64,000 nucleotides of DNA. Origin: Streptomyces sp. QL37 (GTDB taxonomy: Bacteria > Actinomycetota > Actinomycetes > Streptomycetales > Streptomycetaceae). Under the pieces are notes generated by a model. The model was not told the DNA's origin. It ran no database searches and saw only the letters and a list, made by a program, of their open reading frames with translations. The stretch's first letter is position 1, and the number at the start of each line of letters is the position of its first letter. Position numbers and translations under genes: made by a program. The stretch is taken from assembly GCF_002941025.1 (NCBI RefSeq), contig NZ_PTJS01000001.1:2914001-2978000 (forward strand), written 5' to 3'. Below are positions 17,550-26,354 of this stretch, one piece after another.

Positions 17550-19136
17550 TCAACCAAGTTCGCCTTCACCCTCTCCGCCCGGCGGTTCGTCGCCGCCGCC
17601 GTTCCTGATCCGGTCGGCCTGCTCGATCGCCGTCGCGAGCTTCTCCACCGAGCTGTCCTCAGTGGAGGACGCCAGCTCCCGCGCGCGCCCGGCGAGTTCG
17701 CCGAGTGTGGGCGCCCCCTGGAGGTCACCGCCGCGCAGGGCGTCCGCGAAGTAGGCGGCCACCGCGGTCACCTGGAGCCGTGCGCCGGCGTCGTCCCACA
17801 GCTCGCCGTCGATCGCGCCCGTCCCGACGGACCCGGTCTCCTCGTGCGCCTCGCGTGTCTTCGGGTCCAGCCAGCGCACGGTCGCTGTCGCCACGTGGCC
17901 GGAGGCGCCCTCACGGAGGCGGACGGCGTAGAGCGCGGTCACCGTGTGGCCGGGGCCCACCTCGCCGCCGTCGACGCTGTCGTCCCGGAAGTCGTCGTCG
18001 GCGACCTCGCGGTTCTCGTAGCCGATGAGCTCGAACTGCTTGACCGTCTTACGGTCGAACGCCACCTGGGCCTTCGCGTCGCGCGCCCGGAGTTCGACGT
18101 GGGCGGGCAGCTGGTCGACGAAGACCTTCCTGGCCTGGGTCTCGTCGGCGATGTAGGTGGTGTTGCCGTCGCCCTTGTTGGTGAGGCGCTCCATCAGCTC
18201 GTCGCCGTAGTCGCTGCCGACCCCGACGCCGAAGAGGGTGATGCCGTACTCCTTACGCGCGTCCCCGACGCGTTCCAGGATCGCGTCGGCGTCCGTCTCA
18301 CCGGTGTTGGCGAGGGCGTCGGAGAGCAGGACGACGCGGTTGTTGGCGCCCTTGCGGTGGCCTTCGACCGCCTCGTCGTAGCCGCGCTCGACGCCGGCCG
18401 CCACATTCGTGGAGTCGGCGGGTTCCATCGCGGTGATGGCGTCGCGGATCTTGGTGCGGTTGCCCTGGAGGCGGGTCATCGGCAGCCGGGTCTCGGCCTC
18501 GTCGCTGAAGGTGACCAGGGAGACGGAGTCGTCGTCGCGCAGTTCGTCGGCGAGGATGCCCAGTGAGGTCTTCGCGAGGTCGAGGCGGCCCGGTTCGGAC
18601 ATCGATCCGGAGATGTCGACGACGAAGGTCAGCGCGGCGGGCGGGCGCTCGCCCGACTCCGGGGCGGTCTTCGTCGCCAGCCCGACCCGTACGAGCGACC
18701 AGTCGGCGGCGTCGGTCCGCGCGCCGTCGACGTTCACCGAGAAGCCGTTGCCGTCCGGTCGCTCGTAGCCCTGGCGGAAGCTGTTGACGAACTCCTCCGG
18801 GCGCACCGTGCCGGCTGCCGGAAGCTGTCCGTCGCCCAGGGTGCGGCGCGCGTATCCGTAGCTGGCGGTGTCCACGTCGAGTGCGAAGGTCGACAGGTAG
18901 TCGGGCGCCACGCTCCCGCGCGCCGCCCCGTCCTCCGCCTGCCCCGCCCCGTCCTCCTGCGGCCCCGCTGCGGCGGAGGGCGCCCGCTTGCCCCCGGCCG
19001 GTCCGCCGCTGCCGGCGACTCCGCGGTCGGCGGTGGCGGAGTCGTTGCTCGTGCCCGACCCGCCGCAGCCGGTCACCAGGATCCCGCCCAGGAGCAGTGC
19101 GAGCGCTCCCCTGTACGTCCTTGCCCTGCGGTCCAT
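17550..19136 (-). CDS. von Willebrand A-domain lipoprotein (YfbK-like)
   Basis: 528 aa from ATG at 19136; a start at 19160 would add eight residues before the signal. The signal peptide ends in the lipobox ILVTGC-G. A low-complexity Gly/Ala/Asp linker leads to the vWA-associated N-terminal segment (YLSTFALDVDTASYGYARR), then the vWA domain with an intact metal site DISGSMS plus the downstream SLVTFSD and LLSDALANTG strands. The C-terminal third (HTVTALYAVRL, ATVRWLDPKTREAHEETG) matches the DUF3520-type domain seen in YfbK proteins. Function is unknown; such proteins are thought to bind partners on the outer face of the membrane in a metal-dependent way. It is 102 bases downstream of an ABC exporter but has no shared signals that prove an operon. 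Confidence 0.85.
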   Translation of the reverse strand: MDRRARTYRGALALLLGGILVTGCGGSGTSNDSATADRGVAGSGGPAGGKRAPSAAAGPQEDGAGQAEDGAARGSVAPDYLSTFALDVDTASYGYARRTLGDGQLPAAGTVRPEEFVNSFRQGYERPDGNGFSVNVDGARTDAADWSLVRVGLATKTAPESGERPPAALTFVVDISGSMSEPGRLDLAKTSLGILADELRDDDSVSLVTFSDEAETRLPMTRLQGNRTKIRDAITAMEPADSTNVAAGVERGYDEAVEGHRKGANNRVVLLSDALANTGETDADAILERVGDARKEYGITLFGVGVGSDYGDELMERLTNKGDGNTTYIADETQARKVFVDQLPAHVELRARDAKAQVAFDRKTVKQFELIGYENREVADDDFRDDSVDGGEVGPGHTVTALYAVRLREGASGHVATATVRWLDPKTREAHEETGSVGTGAIDGELWDDAGARLQVTAVAAYFADALRGGDLQGAPTLGELAGRARELASSTEDSSVEKLATAIEQADRIRNGGGDEPPGGEGEGELG

Positions 19137-19262
19137 CCGTACCCCCCACGTCGTAGACATTCGCCAATGTGACGTGCGAGGCGGCCGGGCGGAGTCGTCG
19201 GAAGCGTTGCGGAACCGTCTCGATGGTGCAACGGCGGGCGTCCGGGTGGCGGGGCATCGAGG

Positions 19263-20153
19263 TCAGGACACGATGTCCTTGCGGCTGAACCCGCGGAAGG
19301 CGAAGGCGAACAGGATCAGGGCGTAGGTCACCGACACGGCCGCGCCCTTCACCATCCCGCCCCATGCGAGGTCGGGCTGGAGAGCGTCGGCCCAGGCGAA
19401 CTGCCAGTGCGCGGGCAGGAATTCACGCCAGGTACCGAGCGCGGTGACCGCGTCCAGGACATTGCCGACGATGGTCAGTCCGACCGCGCCGCCCACCGCG
19501 CCCAGCGGCGCGTCCGTCCTCGTGGAAAGCCAGAACGCCAGTCCGGCGGTGACGAGTTGGGAGACGAAGATGAAGGCGACGACGAGTGCGAGACGCGGCA
19601 CGGTGTCCGATGTGGTGAGCGCGCCCCCGGTGGGCAGCTTGAGCGGCCCCCAGCCGTACGCGGCGGCTCCCGCGCCCAGTGCGACGAGCGGCAGCAGCAC
19701 CATCGCGGCGAGGCTGAAGCCGAGCGCCACGACGAGCTTGCTCCACAGCAGCCTGGCCCGGGGCACGGGCGCCGCGAGCAGGTAGCGCAGCGAGGACCAA
19801 CTGGCCTCGGAGGCGACCGTGTCCCCGCAGAACAGTGCGACCGGCACCACGAGCAGGAAGCCGGCGGAGACGAAGAGGCAGGTCGCAGCGAAGTTCGCCG
19901 CGGACTCCGTCGCCACGTCCATGAGGTTGATCCGTGAACCGCCTCCTCCGCCGCCGCCCTCGCCGCCGCCGGGGGTGCCGCCGACCGCGAAGGCGATGAT
20001 CAGGATGAACGGCAGAGCCCCCAGCACCCCGAACATGAGCAGGGTCCGCCGCCTTCGCAGCTGCCTCATCGCCTCCACGCGCAGCGGCAGGGTGCGACGG
20101 GCGTGGTAGCCGGGTGCTTCGGCGAGGGCCTGGATCTCTGTTGCGGAGCTCAT
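19263..20153 (-). CDS. ABC-2 type exporter permease
   Basis: 296 aa. Six hydrophobic helices can be picked out (MFGVLGALPFILIIAFAVG; FLLVVPVALFCGD; LLPLVALGAGAAAYG; ALVVAFIFVSQLVTAG; VGLTIVGNVLDAV; VSVTYALILFAFAFRG). The first external loop is a run of glycines (about residues 60-73). The start codon overlaps the stop of the upstream hydrolase-ATPase gene as ATGA, so the two are translated together and form one transporter. SEASWSSLRYLLAAPVPRARLLWSK is typical of ABC2 membrane domains. The substrate is unknown. Confidence 0.85.
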   Translation of the reverse strand: MSSATEIQALAEAPGYHARRTLPLRVEAMRQLRRRRTLLMFGVLGALPFILIIAFAVGGTPGGGEGGGGGGGSRINLMDVATESAANFAATCLFVSAGFLLVVPVALFCGDTVASEASWSSLRYLLAAPVPRARLLWSKLVVALGFSLAAMVLLPLVALGAGAAAYGWGPLKLPTGGALTTSDTVPRLALVVAFIFVSQLVTAGLAFWLSTRTDAPLGAVGGAVGLTIVGNVLDAVTALGTWREFLPAHWQFAWADALQPDLAWGGMVKGAAVSVTYALILFAFAFRGFSRKDIVS

Positions 20154-22846
20154 GCGGATCCTTGGGAGATGAGGGTGAGGAACGCGTCCTCCAGGCGGCG
20201 GTGCGGCCCGACACCCGTCACCGGCACGTCGAGACGGACCAGTTCGGAGACCAGCTGCGCGGCCGTGGCGCCGTCGAGGCGGACCAGCAGGCCATGACCG
20301 TCGTCCAGGCGGACGGCGGAGCCGATGCCCGGCAGGGCGGCCACCTTGTCCACGAGCGGTTCGGCGACCTCGGCGCCCGTGGTGACGAGCACCATGTCGC
20401 CGGAGCCGGTGATCTCGGCGACCGGACCGGCCTGGACGAGCTGCCCCCGGTCCATGACCACCAGGTGGGTGCAGGACTGTTCGACCTCGGAGAGGAGGTG
20501 GCTGGAGACGATCACGGTCCGGCCCCCGGCGGCGTACCGGATCATCACGTCCCGCATCTCGCGGATCTGGGGCGGGTCGAGACCGTTGGTCGGTTCATCG
20601 AGGATGAGGAGGTCCGGCATGCCGAGCATGGCCTGGGCGATGGCGAGCCGCTGCCGCATGCCCTGCGAGTACGTGCGCACGGCGCGGGCCAGGGCGTCGC
20701 CGAGTCCGGCGATCTCCAGGGCCTCGTCGATGTGGGCGTCCTCGGCGGGCCGCCCGGTGGCCTGCCAGTACAGCTCCAGGTTGGAGCGGCCGGACAGGTG
20801 CGGGAGGAAGCCGGCGCCCTCGACGAAGGAGCCGACGCGGGACAGCACGGGTGCCCCGGGGCGGATCGCGTGCCCGAACACGCGGATCTCACCGGCGTCG
20901 GGGGTGATGAGCCCCATCAGCATGCGCAGGGTGGTGGTCTTGCCCGCGCCGTTCGGTCCGAGGAGGCCGAGGACCTGCCCCTTCTCGACCCGGAAGCCGA
21001 GGTCGCGGACGGCGTACCGGTCCGAGGACTTCGCGTACTTCTTCGACAGGTCCGTGATCTGGAGCGGTACGCCGGCCAGCGCCGGGTCGGGGGCGGGGGT
21101 GGCGGTGCGCCGGCGTGCGGTGAGCAGGATGGCGGCGGCGATGAGGAGCCCGGCCGCCGGAAGTCCCCAGGTCCACCAGGGCAGCGCGGCCGCGGCGGTC
21201 TTCACGGCGGGTGCCGTGGGGACGGTCAGGGGTCCGTCGAGGGAGGCGGTGTACGTCGCGGGCTCGGCGGGTGAGGCGTAGGCGAGGTCGGTCGCGGAGA
21301 GGACGAGGCGGAGGCTGTGCCCGGCCTCGACCTCGTGGTCGACGGCGGGCAGGGTCAGCTCGACCGGCTTGCCCTGCTCCTCGGGGGTGATCCGGTAGGG
21401 GGAGACGAGCTGGGAGGGCAGGACCTGCTGTTTCCCGTCCGGCGAGACGTCGTAGACCTTGCCGAACAGCACGGCGTCGCCCTGGTCCGCCTTCACGTTG
21501 ACGCGGACGGTCGGCGATCCGGTGACGTGTACGGCGCTGTCCAGCGGGGCGGAGTCGAAGCGGGCGTACTGCCCGGGGAAGTCGAGGGAGAAGCTGACGC
21601 CGAGCGAGGACAGCTGGGAGAGCCCGCCTCCGACGCCGGGGACGGCGGAGATGGAGGGCGGGTTGGCGCCGGCGGGGTTCCGGAAGGTCTGCGTGTCCTG
21701 CCCACCGGCCGCTCCCCCACCCGTCGCGGGCCGCTGACCGGCGCCGGTGAGGGGGATCTTCCGCCCGCCGCTGTTCAGTCCGGGGTAGGCGGCACTGCTC
21801 GCACCGCGCTTCAGGGCGGCACCGTCGGTGGAGTCGACTCCTCCGGTCCGGGTCACGCGGAACCCGGGGCCGGTGTCGGCGCCCTTGTCGTCCTTCAGGT
21901 AACGGTCGAACCAGTCACCGACCCGGCCCTGGAGGCGGTCGCCCTCGTCGTCCCCTCCGTCGTGTCCGCCCGCGATCCAGTCGACGGACACGGGCGCGCC
22001 GTTGGCCTTGATGGCCTCGGCCATGGCGTCGGCCTGGCCGAGCGGGAAGAGCGAGTCGCTCTGGCCCTGCATGATGAGCGCGGGTACGTCGATCCGGTCG
22101 GCCACGGCCTCGGGGGAACGTTCCGTCAGGAGTCTCCGTGCGGCGGCGTCCGGCTTGCCGCTGACCGCGACCCGCTCGTACATCTCGCACAGCTGTTTCT
22201 GGAACTTCTCGCAGCCGCCGCCGGAGCTGACGAAGATCCCGCCCCAGAGCTTCTTGAAGACCCCGTCCGGGAAGAGCGCGTCGGCGAGGTTCCAGTAGCT
22301 GATCACCGGTGCGATGGCGTCGACCCGGTCGTCGTGCCCGGCGGCCAGCAGCGACACGGCACCACCGTACGAGGCGCCGGTGACACCGACGCGCGGGTCG
22401 CCCTCCGCGTCGAGCTGCACCTCGGGCCGGCCGGCCAGCCAGTCGATGAGACCGGAGACGTCCTTGACCTCACCGTCGGGGGCGTTGAGCGTGATCTCGC
22501 CGGTCGTCCTCCCGAATCCGCGGGCGGACCACGTCATGACGGCGTATCCGTCGGCGGCGAGCTTCTCGGCCTGGGCGCGCACGTCGTTCTTGCTGCCGCC
22601 GAAGCCGTGCCCGATGAGGACGGCGGGCCGTGGCCGGGTGCCCCCGGACGTGAAGTACGACGTGTCGACCGACACCCCGTTCATCTTCATCATCCGGTCC
22701 TGCCGGTGCACGGTCGGGGGGCTGTCGTCGGCGACGGCGGTCCAGGTACCGGCCCCCACGAGCACGGCGAGCGCGGCGACCACCGCGGCCCACCGGCCTG
22801 GGGTACGGGGCAGCCGGTGCCGCCACCGGGAAGTCGGTTTCTTCAT
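20150..22846 (-). CDS. Fusion of extracellular alpha/beta-hydrolase (S15/PepX-like) to an ABC exporter ATPase
   Basis: 898 aa. A transmembrane helix lies at about 19-37. A hydrolase domain follows at about 50-320, with GHGFGG (oxyanion region), nucleophile S159 in GASYGG, D264 in GQSDSLF and H295 in GGHDGG. A PepX C-terminal-like beta-sandwich spans about 410-545, then a second helix at about 557-577. The rest is a complete ABC ATPase (594-898): Walker A GPNGAGKTT at 630-638, signature YSQGMRQRLA, Walker B LLILDEPTNGLD. Topology therefore places the hydrolase outside and the ATPase inside. The permease gene overlaps by four bases. Substrate unknown; a lipid, ester or peptide processed during export is plausible. 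The reading frame is continuous, so this is a real fusion, not two genes. Confidence 0.88.
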   Translation of the reverse strand: MKKPTSRWRHRLPRTPGRWAAVVAALAVLVGAGTWTAVADDSPPTVHRQDRMMKMNGVSVDTSYFTSGGTRPRPAVLIGHGFGGSKNDVRAQAEKLAADGYAVMTWSARGFGRTTGEITLNAPDGEVKDVSGLIDWLAGRPEVQLDAEGDPRVGVTGASYGGAVSLLAAGHDDRVDAIAPVISYWNLADALFPDGVFKKLWGGIFVSSGGGCEKFQKQLCEMYERVAVSGKPDAAARRLLTERSPEAVADRIDVPALIMQGQSDSLFPLGQADAMAEAIKANGAPVSVDWIAGGHDGGDDEGDRLQGRVGDWFDRYLKDDKGADTGPGFRVTRTGGVDSTDGAALKRGASSAAYPGLNSGGRKIPLTGAGQRPATGGGAAGGQDTQTFRNPAGANPPSISAVPGVGGGLSQLSSLGVSFSLDFPGQYARFDSAPLDSAVHVTGSPTVRVNVKADQGDAVLFGKVYDVSPDGKQQVLPSQLVSPYRITPEEQGKPVELTLPAVDHEVEAGHSLRLVLSATDLAYASPAEPATYTASLDGPLTVPTAPAVKTAAAALPWWTWGLPAAGLLIAAAILLTARRRTATPAPDPALAGVPLQITDLSKKYAKSSDRYAVRDLGFRVEKGQVLGLLGPNGAGKTTTLRMLMGLITPDAGEIRVFGHAIRPGAPVLSRVGSFVEGAGFLPHLSGRSNLELYWQATGRPAEDAHIDEALEIAGLGDALARAVRTYSQGMRQRLAIAQAMLGMPDLLILDEPTNGLDPPQIREMRDVMIRYAAGGRTVIVSSHLLSEVEQSCTHLVVMDRGQLVQAGPVAEITGSGDMVLVTTGAEVAEPLVDKVAALPGIGSAVRLDDGHGLLVRLDGATAAQLVSELVRLDVPVTGVGPHRRLEDAFLTLISQGSA

Positions 22847-22977
22847 GACTCGACCCTAAACGGAGCGCCCGGTGCACCAGGATGCCCCCAGGGGGAGCTT
22901 TCCTGCATCCCTGAGAGGTACGGCACATCCCACCCGTACTCCGCATGCGGTACACCACACGCGCGAAAGGCCCACAC

Positions 22978-23412
22978 GTGCACATCCGCCCCGCCACCAC
23001 CATCGCCGAGGTCCTCGCCGCCGCGCATCTCCACGACGCCGAGCCCCGCCCCGCGTGGGCGGCCCGCTTCCTGGCGGTGGAAGGTCATCTGATGCTGATC
23101 GCGTACGTCGACGGTGCCCCCGCCGGATTCGTGTCGGGCATCGAGATGCTGCACCCGGACAAGGGCACGGAGATGTGCCTGTACGAGCTGTCCGTCGGCG
23201 AGGCGTACCGCCGTCGCGGCATCGGCCGGGCGCTGACGGAGGCCCTGGCGGCGGAGGCCCGGAAGCGCGGCTGTTACGACATGTGGGTCGGGGTGGAGCG
23301 CGACAACGGGGCGGCGCTCGCCACCTACCGCTCGGCGGGGGCGGCCGACGACGGGGTGTTCGCCATGCTGACCTGGGAGTTCGGCGGTACGGACGCGCCC
23401 GGCCCGGCCTGA
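22978..23412 (+). CDS. GNAT acetyltransferase, AAC(3)-I-like
   Basis: 144 aa from GTG at 22978, chosen because GAAAGG sits 9 bases upstream; an ATG at 22945 has no ribosome site. Motif A is LYELSVGEAYRRRGIGRALTEAL with the acetyl-CoA loop RRRGIG. The layout (LIAYVDGAPAGFVSGIEML, then YELSV) is that of the small AAC(3)-I/fortimicin-type acetyltransferases, in which related enzymes modify aminoglycosides. Such chromosomal relatives often have other substrates, so resistance is not claimed. It stands alone, divergent from the hydrolase-ABC gene. Confidence 0.8.
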   Translation: MHIRPATTIAEVLAAAHLHDAEPRPAWAARFLAVEGHLMLIAYVDGAPAGFVSGIEMLHPDKGTEMCLYELSVGEAYRRRGIGRALTEALAAEARKRGCYDMWVGVERDNGAALATYRSAGAADDGVFAMLTWEFGGTDAPGPA

Positions 23413-23502
23413 GCCCCGGGGCCCACCCCTGACGAACGTCGCATACGTGCCCTGCCGTTCGGCCCGGGTGCCCGGGCCGCTGCCGCTCGTACGTTCGGCG
23501 GC

Positions 23503-24480
23503 ATGACGAACCCACATTCCCCGGCCGCCCGCCTGCTCCGCGCGGCAGCCCTTCTGGCGTCGGCCGCCGGTGCCGTCGCGCTCCTGTCACCGGGCGGGCT
23601 CGGCCGGGCCGAGCCCACCGAGGTGACCCAGGGTGTCTCCGTGTCCGCGTACCGGTCGTTGACGGGGGCGGTCGCGGAGGCGCCCGGCCGGCTCGCTCAT
23701 CTCCTGGAGCCGGTCACCGAGCTCACGCTGGTCGCCCTGGGCCTGTTGCTGCTTCTGCTCGGCTGGACGGCCGTACGCCGCAGGGACCCGCGCCTGGCCG
23801 CCGGAACCGTCCTGACCGGCGCCGGGACCGTGGTGGCGTACGCCGTCAGCGAGGCGCTGAAGCTGGTGGTCGACGAGGAACGCCCCTGCCGGGCCGTGCC
23901 CGGGGCCGAGGCGGTGGCCGCGTGCCCGGAGGCCGGCGACTGGTCGTTCCCCAGCAACCACGCCACACTGGCCGCCGCACTGGCGACGGGGCTCGCACTC
24001 CGGCGGCCCCGGCTGGCCGCCGTGACCGTGCCACTGGCCGTGGCGGCGGCGCTGCTGCGAGTCCTGACAGGGGTCCACTACCCGCATGACGTGCTGGCGG
24101 GTTCGCTGCTGGGCGCGGCCGTGGTGGCCGCGCTCCTGATCGTGGCGCAACAGCCGGTGGAGCGCGTCGCTTCAGCCGTTCTCCGTCGTGTGCGCGGGCA
24201 CGACACCCGCCTCATGGGCCACGACGGCGGCGGCGGCCCGGTTCTCCACGCCGAGGCGGGACAGGACGGAGCTGACATGCGCCTTGACGGTCCCCTCCAC
24301 CACGTGGAGCCGCCGGGCGATCTGCCCGTTGGACAGTCCGCTGCCGAGGAACGACAGCACCTCACGTTCCCTGGGGGTCAGCCCGGCGACCTTCTCCCGG
24401 GCGGCGGCCCGGCGCCCGGCCTCGGCACCGGCTCCGCCGGACGCCAGGTGCGCGACCACGCGCGCGGCGACCTTCGGTGA
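23503..24480 (+). CDS. PAP2-family membrane phosphatase with antisense-overlapping tail
   Basis: 325 aa. The three PAP2 motifs are present: K120...RP (KLVVDEERP), PSNH (150-153) and RVLTGVHYPHD (R186, H192, D196). Five or six membrane helices cover residues 11-215. The family removes phosphate from lipid or isoprenoid pyrophosphates on the outer face. The conserved part ends near residue 220. The last 100 residues are Gly/Pro/His-rich, show no pattern, and lie antisense to the 3' part of the response-regulator gene (309 bases of overlap). Either the tail is real or a nearer stop was lost. Confidence 0.82.
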   Translation: MTNPHSPAARLLRAAALLASAAGAVALLSPGGLGRAEPTEVTQGVSVSAYRSLTGAVAEAPGRLAHLLEPVTELTLVALGLLLLLLGWTAVRRRDPRLAAGTVLTGAGTVVAYAVSEALKLVVDEERPCRAVPGAEAVAACPEAGDWSFPSNHATLAAALATGLALRRPRLAAVTVPLAVAAALLRVLTGVHYPHDVLAGSLLGAAVVAALLIVAQQPVERVASAVLRRVRGHDTRLMGHDGGGGPVLHAEAGQDGADMRLDGPLHHVEPPGDLPVGQSAAEERQHLTFPGGQPGDLLPGGGPAPGLGTGSAGRQVRDHARGDLR

Positions 24481-24855
24481 CAGATAGGCGGCGCCGTCGG
24501 CCACCGCCCTTACGCCGGCGAGCAGTTCCTCGGGCTCACCCGACTTGATCAGGAAGCCGGAGGCCCCGCAGCCGAGCGCCCGGAGGATGTAGTCGTCCTC
24601 GCCGAACGTCGTGAGCATGATGACGCCGGTGGCGGGGACGGTCCGGCTGATCTCCGCCGCGGCGTCGATGCCGTCGGTCCTCGGCATCCGTACGTCGAGC
24701 ACGGCCACGTCGGGGCGGTGGAGCCGTACGAGCTCCACCGCCTCGTGTCCGTCACCGGCCTCGGCGACGATCTCGATGTCCGGGTCGGTGGACAGCACGG
24801 CCCGGACACCGGCCCGGATCATCGGCTCGTCGTCGGCGATCAGCACCCTGGTCAC
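24172..24855 (-). CDS. NarL/FixJ-type response regulator
   Basis: 227 aa. The receiver domain has the acidic pair at D8-D9 (IADDEP), phosphoacceptor D54 (VAVLDVRMPRTDG) and conserved K at IKSGEPEELL. The LuxR-type helix-turn-helix lies near the C-terminus (GLTPREREVLSFLGSGLSNGQIARRL...GTVKAHVSSVLSRLG). It is activated by the histidine kinase encoded 7 bases upstream. Target genes are not known; the adjacent permease or PAP2 gene are candidates. Its 3' half is antisense to the end of the PAP2 gene. Confidence 0.93.
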   Translation of the reverse strand: MTRVLIADDEPMIRAGVRAVLSTDPDIEIVAEAGDGHEAVELVRLHRPDVAVLDVRMPRTDGIDAAAEISRTVPATGVIMLTTFGEDDYILRALGCGASGFLIKSGEPEELLAGVRAVADGAAYLSPKVAARVVAHLASGGAGAEAGRRAAAREKVAGLTPREREVLSFLGSGLSNGQIARRLHVVEGTVKAHVSSVLSRLGVENRAAAAVVAHEAGVVPAHTTENG

Positions 24856-24862
24856 CGCGCGC

Positions 24863-26299
24863 TCACCCGGCCAGGGCGTCGAGCGAGACCAGCGTGTCGT
24901 CCCGGAAGCAGAGCCGATAGGCGTCCCCGGACCGGCTGTCGAAGCGGTCGGCCGTCATCGCGTAGTACTCGCACGTCACTCCTCGTCCCTCGGGGCGCTC
25001 GCCACCGGAGGGCCGGTGGACCGACTGCCGGTCCGGCAGCACCCGCCGCACCTCCGCACGATCCTGCCCCACCCGGAGCCGGGCGTAGTCACCCGGATCG
25101 AGAGTCGACCGGGCCGCCGCCACCATGTCCCACCCCGTCACCGCCGCGCCCAGCACCGCGCCCGCGCCCAGCGGGACCAGGAGCGCGGCGGCAAGGGTGC
25201 GGCGCGCACGCCGCCGTGTCCTGCGGAACTCCGTCGGCGCCCCGGCCGGGGGCCCAGGTGTGCGACGGTCCGGCAGACGCGCCGGGAGACGGCGCGGCAA
25301 CCGGGCGGTCACGGCGAAGCCGCCGTCGTCCCGGGGCCCGTGCTCGAAGGTGCCGCCGGCCAGCCGGACCCGCTCGTCGAGCCCGATGAGCCCCCGGCCA
25401 CCCCGGCCGGGTGGCCGTCCGGCCGGGGCCTTCGCGGCGCCGTTGACCACGGCCACCTCGGTCTCGTTCTCCGCGTGCCTGACCTGGACGGTGGTCGCCG
25501 CGCGGGGCGCGTGCCTGGCCACATTGGTCAGTGCCTCCTGCACGACCCGGTGCACGGCCCGTGCGACGACGGGAGGAAGCCCGTCCGCCTCCCCGTCCAC
25601 CCGCAGTTCGACCCTCAGCCCGGACTCGGCGGCATCGCCGACCAGTTCGGTCAGCTCCCGCCCGTGCGGCCGCAACGGGGGCGGTTCCGCGTGGTCACTC
25701 AGCACGCCGACCACTTCGCCCAGGCGCTCGACCGCCGTGGCCGCCCGCGCCCTGATGTCCTTGGCTGCCCGCCGCTGCTGCTCGTCGAGCCCGGGGGCGA
25801 GCTGGAGAGCGCCCGCCGACAGGGCGATCAGACTGAGGTCGTGGCCGAGCACGTCGTGCATGTCCTGCGCGATGCGGGCCCGCTCCGCCAGCCGGGCCTG
25901 CTCGCCGACCAGCTGCCGCTCCCGCCCGAGCCGTTCGGCCTTCTCCCACCCTGCCCGGGCCAGCTCCTGGTACTGCCGCCAGAACCGCCCCGCGAACCAG
26001 GGCAACAGGACGCCCAGGACCGTCACCCCGACGAACCGGGTACCGAACGCGAGCAGGGACGGCACCAACGAGACGGCCACGACCCCTGCGGCGAGCACGG
26101 CGGCCAGCGAGCAGACAACCGCTCCGGTACGCCCGGGGCCGCGCCCCGCAAGGAACGCGGCGACGACGGTCGGCACGGCCCACCAGGGACTCACCAGGCT
26201 CAGCCCGCCGAACACGGTCACGGCCGCAGGCACCAGGACGGCCGCCGCCCGTGCCCCGCTCGGGTTCCCGCGCGGAATCAGGTTCGGATTCAGGTTCAC
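24863..26299 (-). CDS. Sensor histidine kinase (HisKA_3) with a C-terminal membrane helix and extracellular domain
   Basis: 478 aa from GTG at 26299; longer starts would run into the DUF4291 gene. Several N-terminal helices (about 18-105) are followed by a coiled segment, the HisKA_3 phosphoacceptor box ARIAQDMHDVLGHDLSLIAL (H148), then the HATPase (VVQEALTNVARHAP, N-box; GLIGLDERV, G-box). After the kinase core, a basic stretch leads to an extra helix at about 368-388 and a final domain (400-478: YARLRVGQDRAEVRRVLPD, CEYYAM, YRLCFRDDTL) that resembles BamE/SmpA folds and has two cysteines. That domain should lie outside the cell and might sense the cell envelope. Confidence 0.88.
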   Translation of the reverse strand: MNLNPNLIPRGNPSGARAAAVLVPAAVTVFGGLSLVSPWWAVPTVVAAFLAGRGPGRTGAVVCSLAAVLAAGVVAVSLVPSLLAFGTRFVGVTVLGVLLPWFAGRFWRQYQELARAGWEKAERLGRERQLVGEQARLAERARIAQDMHDVLGHDLSLIALSAGALQLAPGLDEQQRRAAKDIRARAATAVERLGEVVGVLSDHAEPPPLRPHGRELTELVGDAAESGLRVELRVDGEADGLPPVVARAVHRVVQEALTNVARHAPRAATTVQVRHAENETEVAVVNGAAKAPAGRPPGRGGRGLIGLDERVRLAGGTFEHGPRDDGGFAVTARLPRRLPARLPDRRTPGPPAGAPTEFRRTRRRARRTLAAALLVPLGAGAVLGAAVTGWDMVAAARSTLDPGDYARLRVGQDRAEVRRVLPDRQSVHRPSGGERPEGRGVTCEYYAMTADRFDSRSGDAYRLCFRDDTLVSLDALAG

Positions 26300-26354
26300 C
26301 GGCCCGACGGTACGGAATCCGGGGCCCGACCGGCACTGCCGAAAGTCATGGTGC

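Noticed and set aside
22978..23412. Aminoglycoside resistance gene
   Set aside because: The fold resembles AAC(3)-I, but substrate cannot be inferred for such distant chromosomal relatives.
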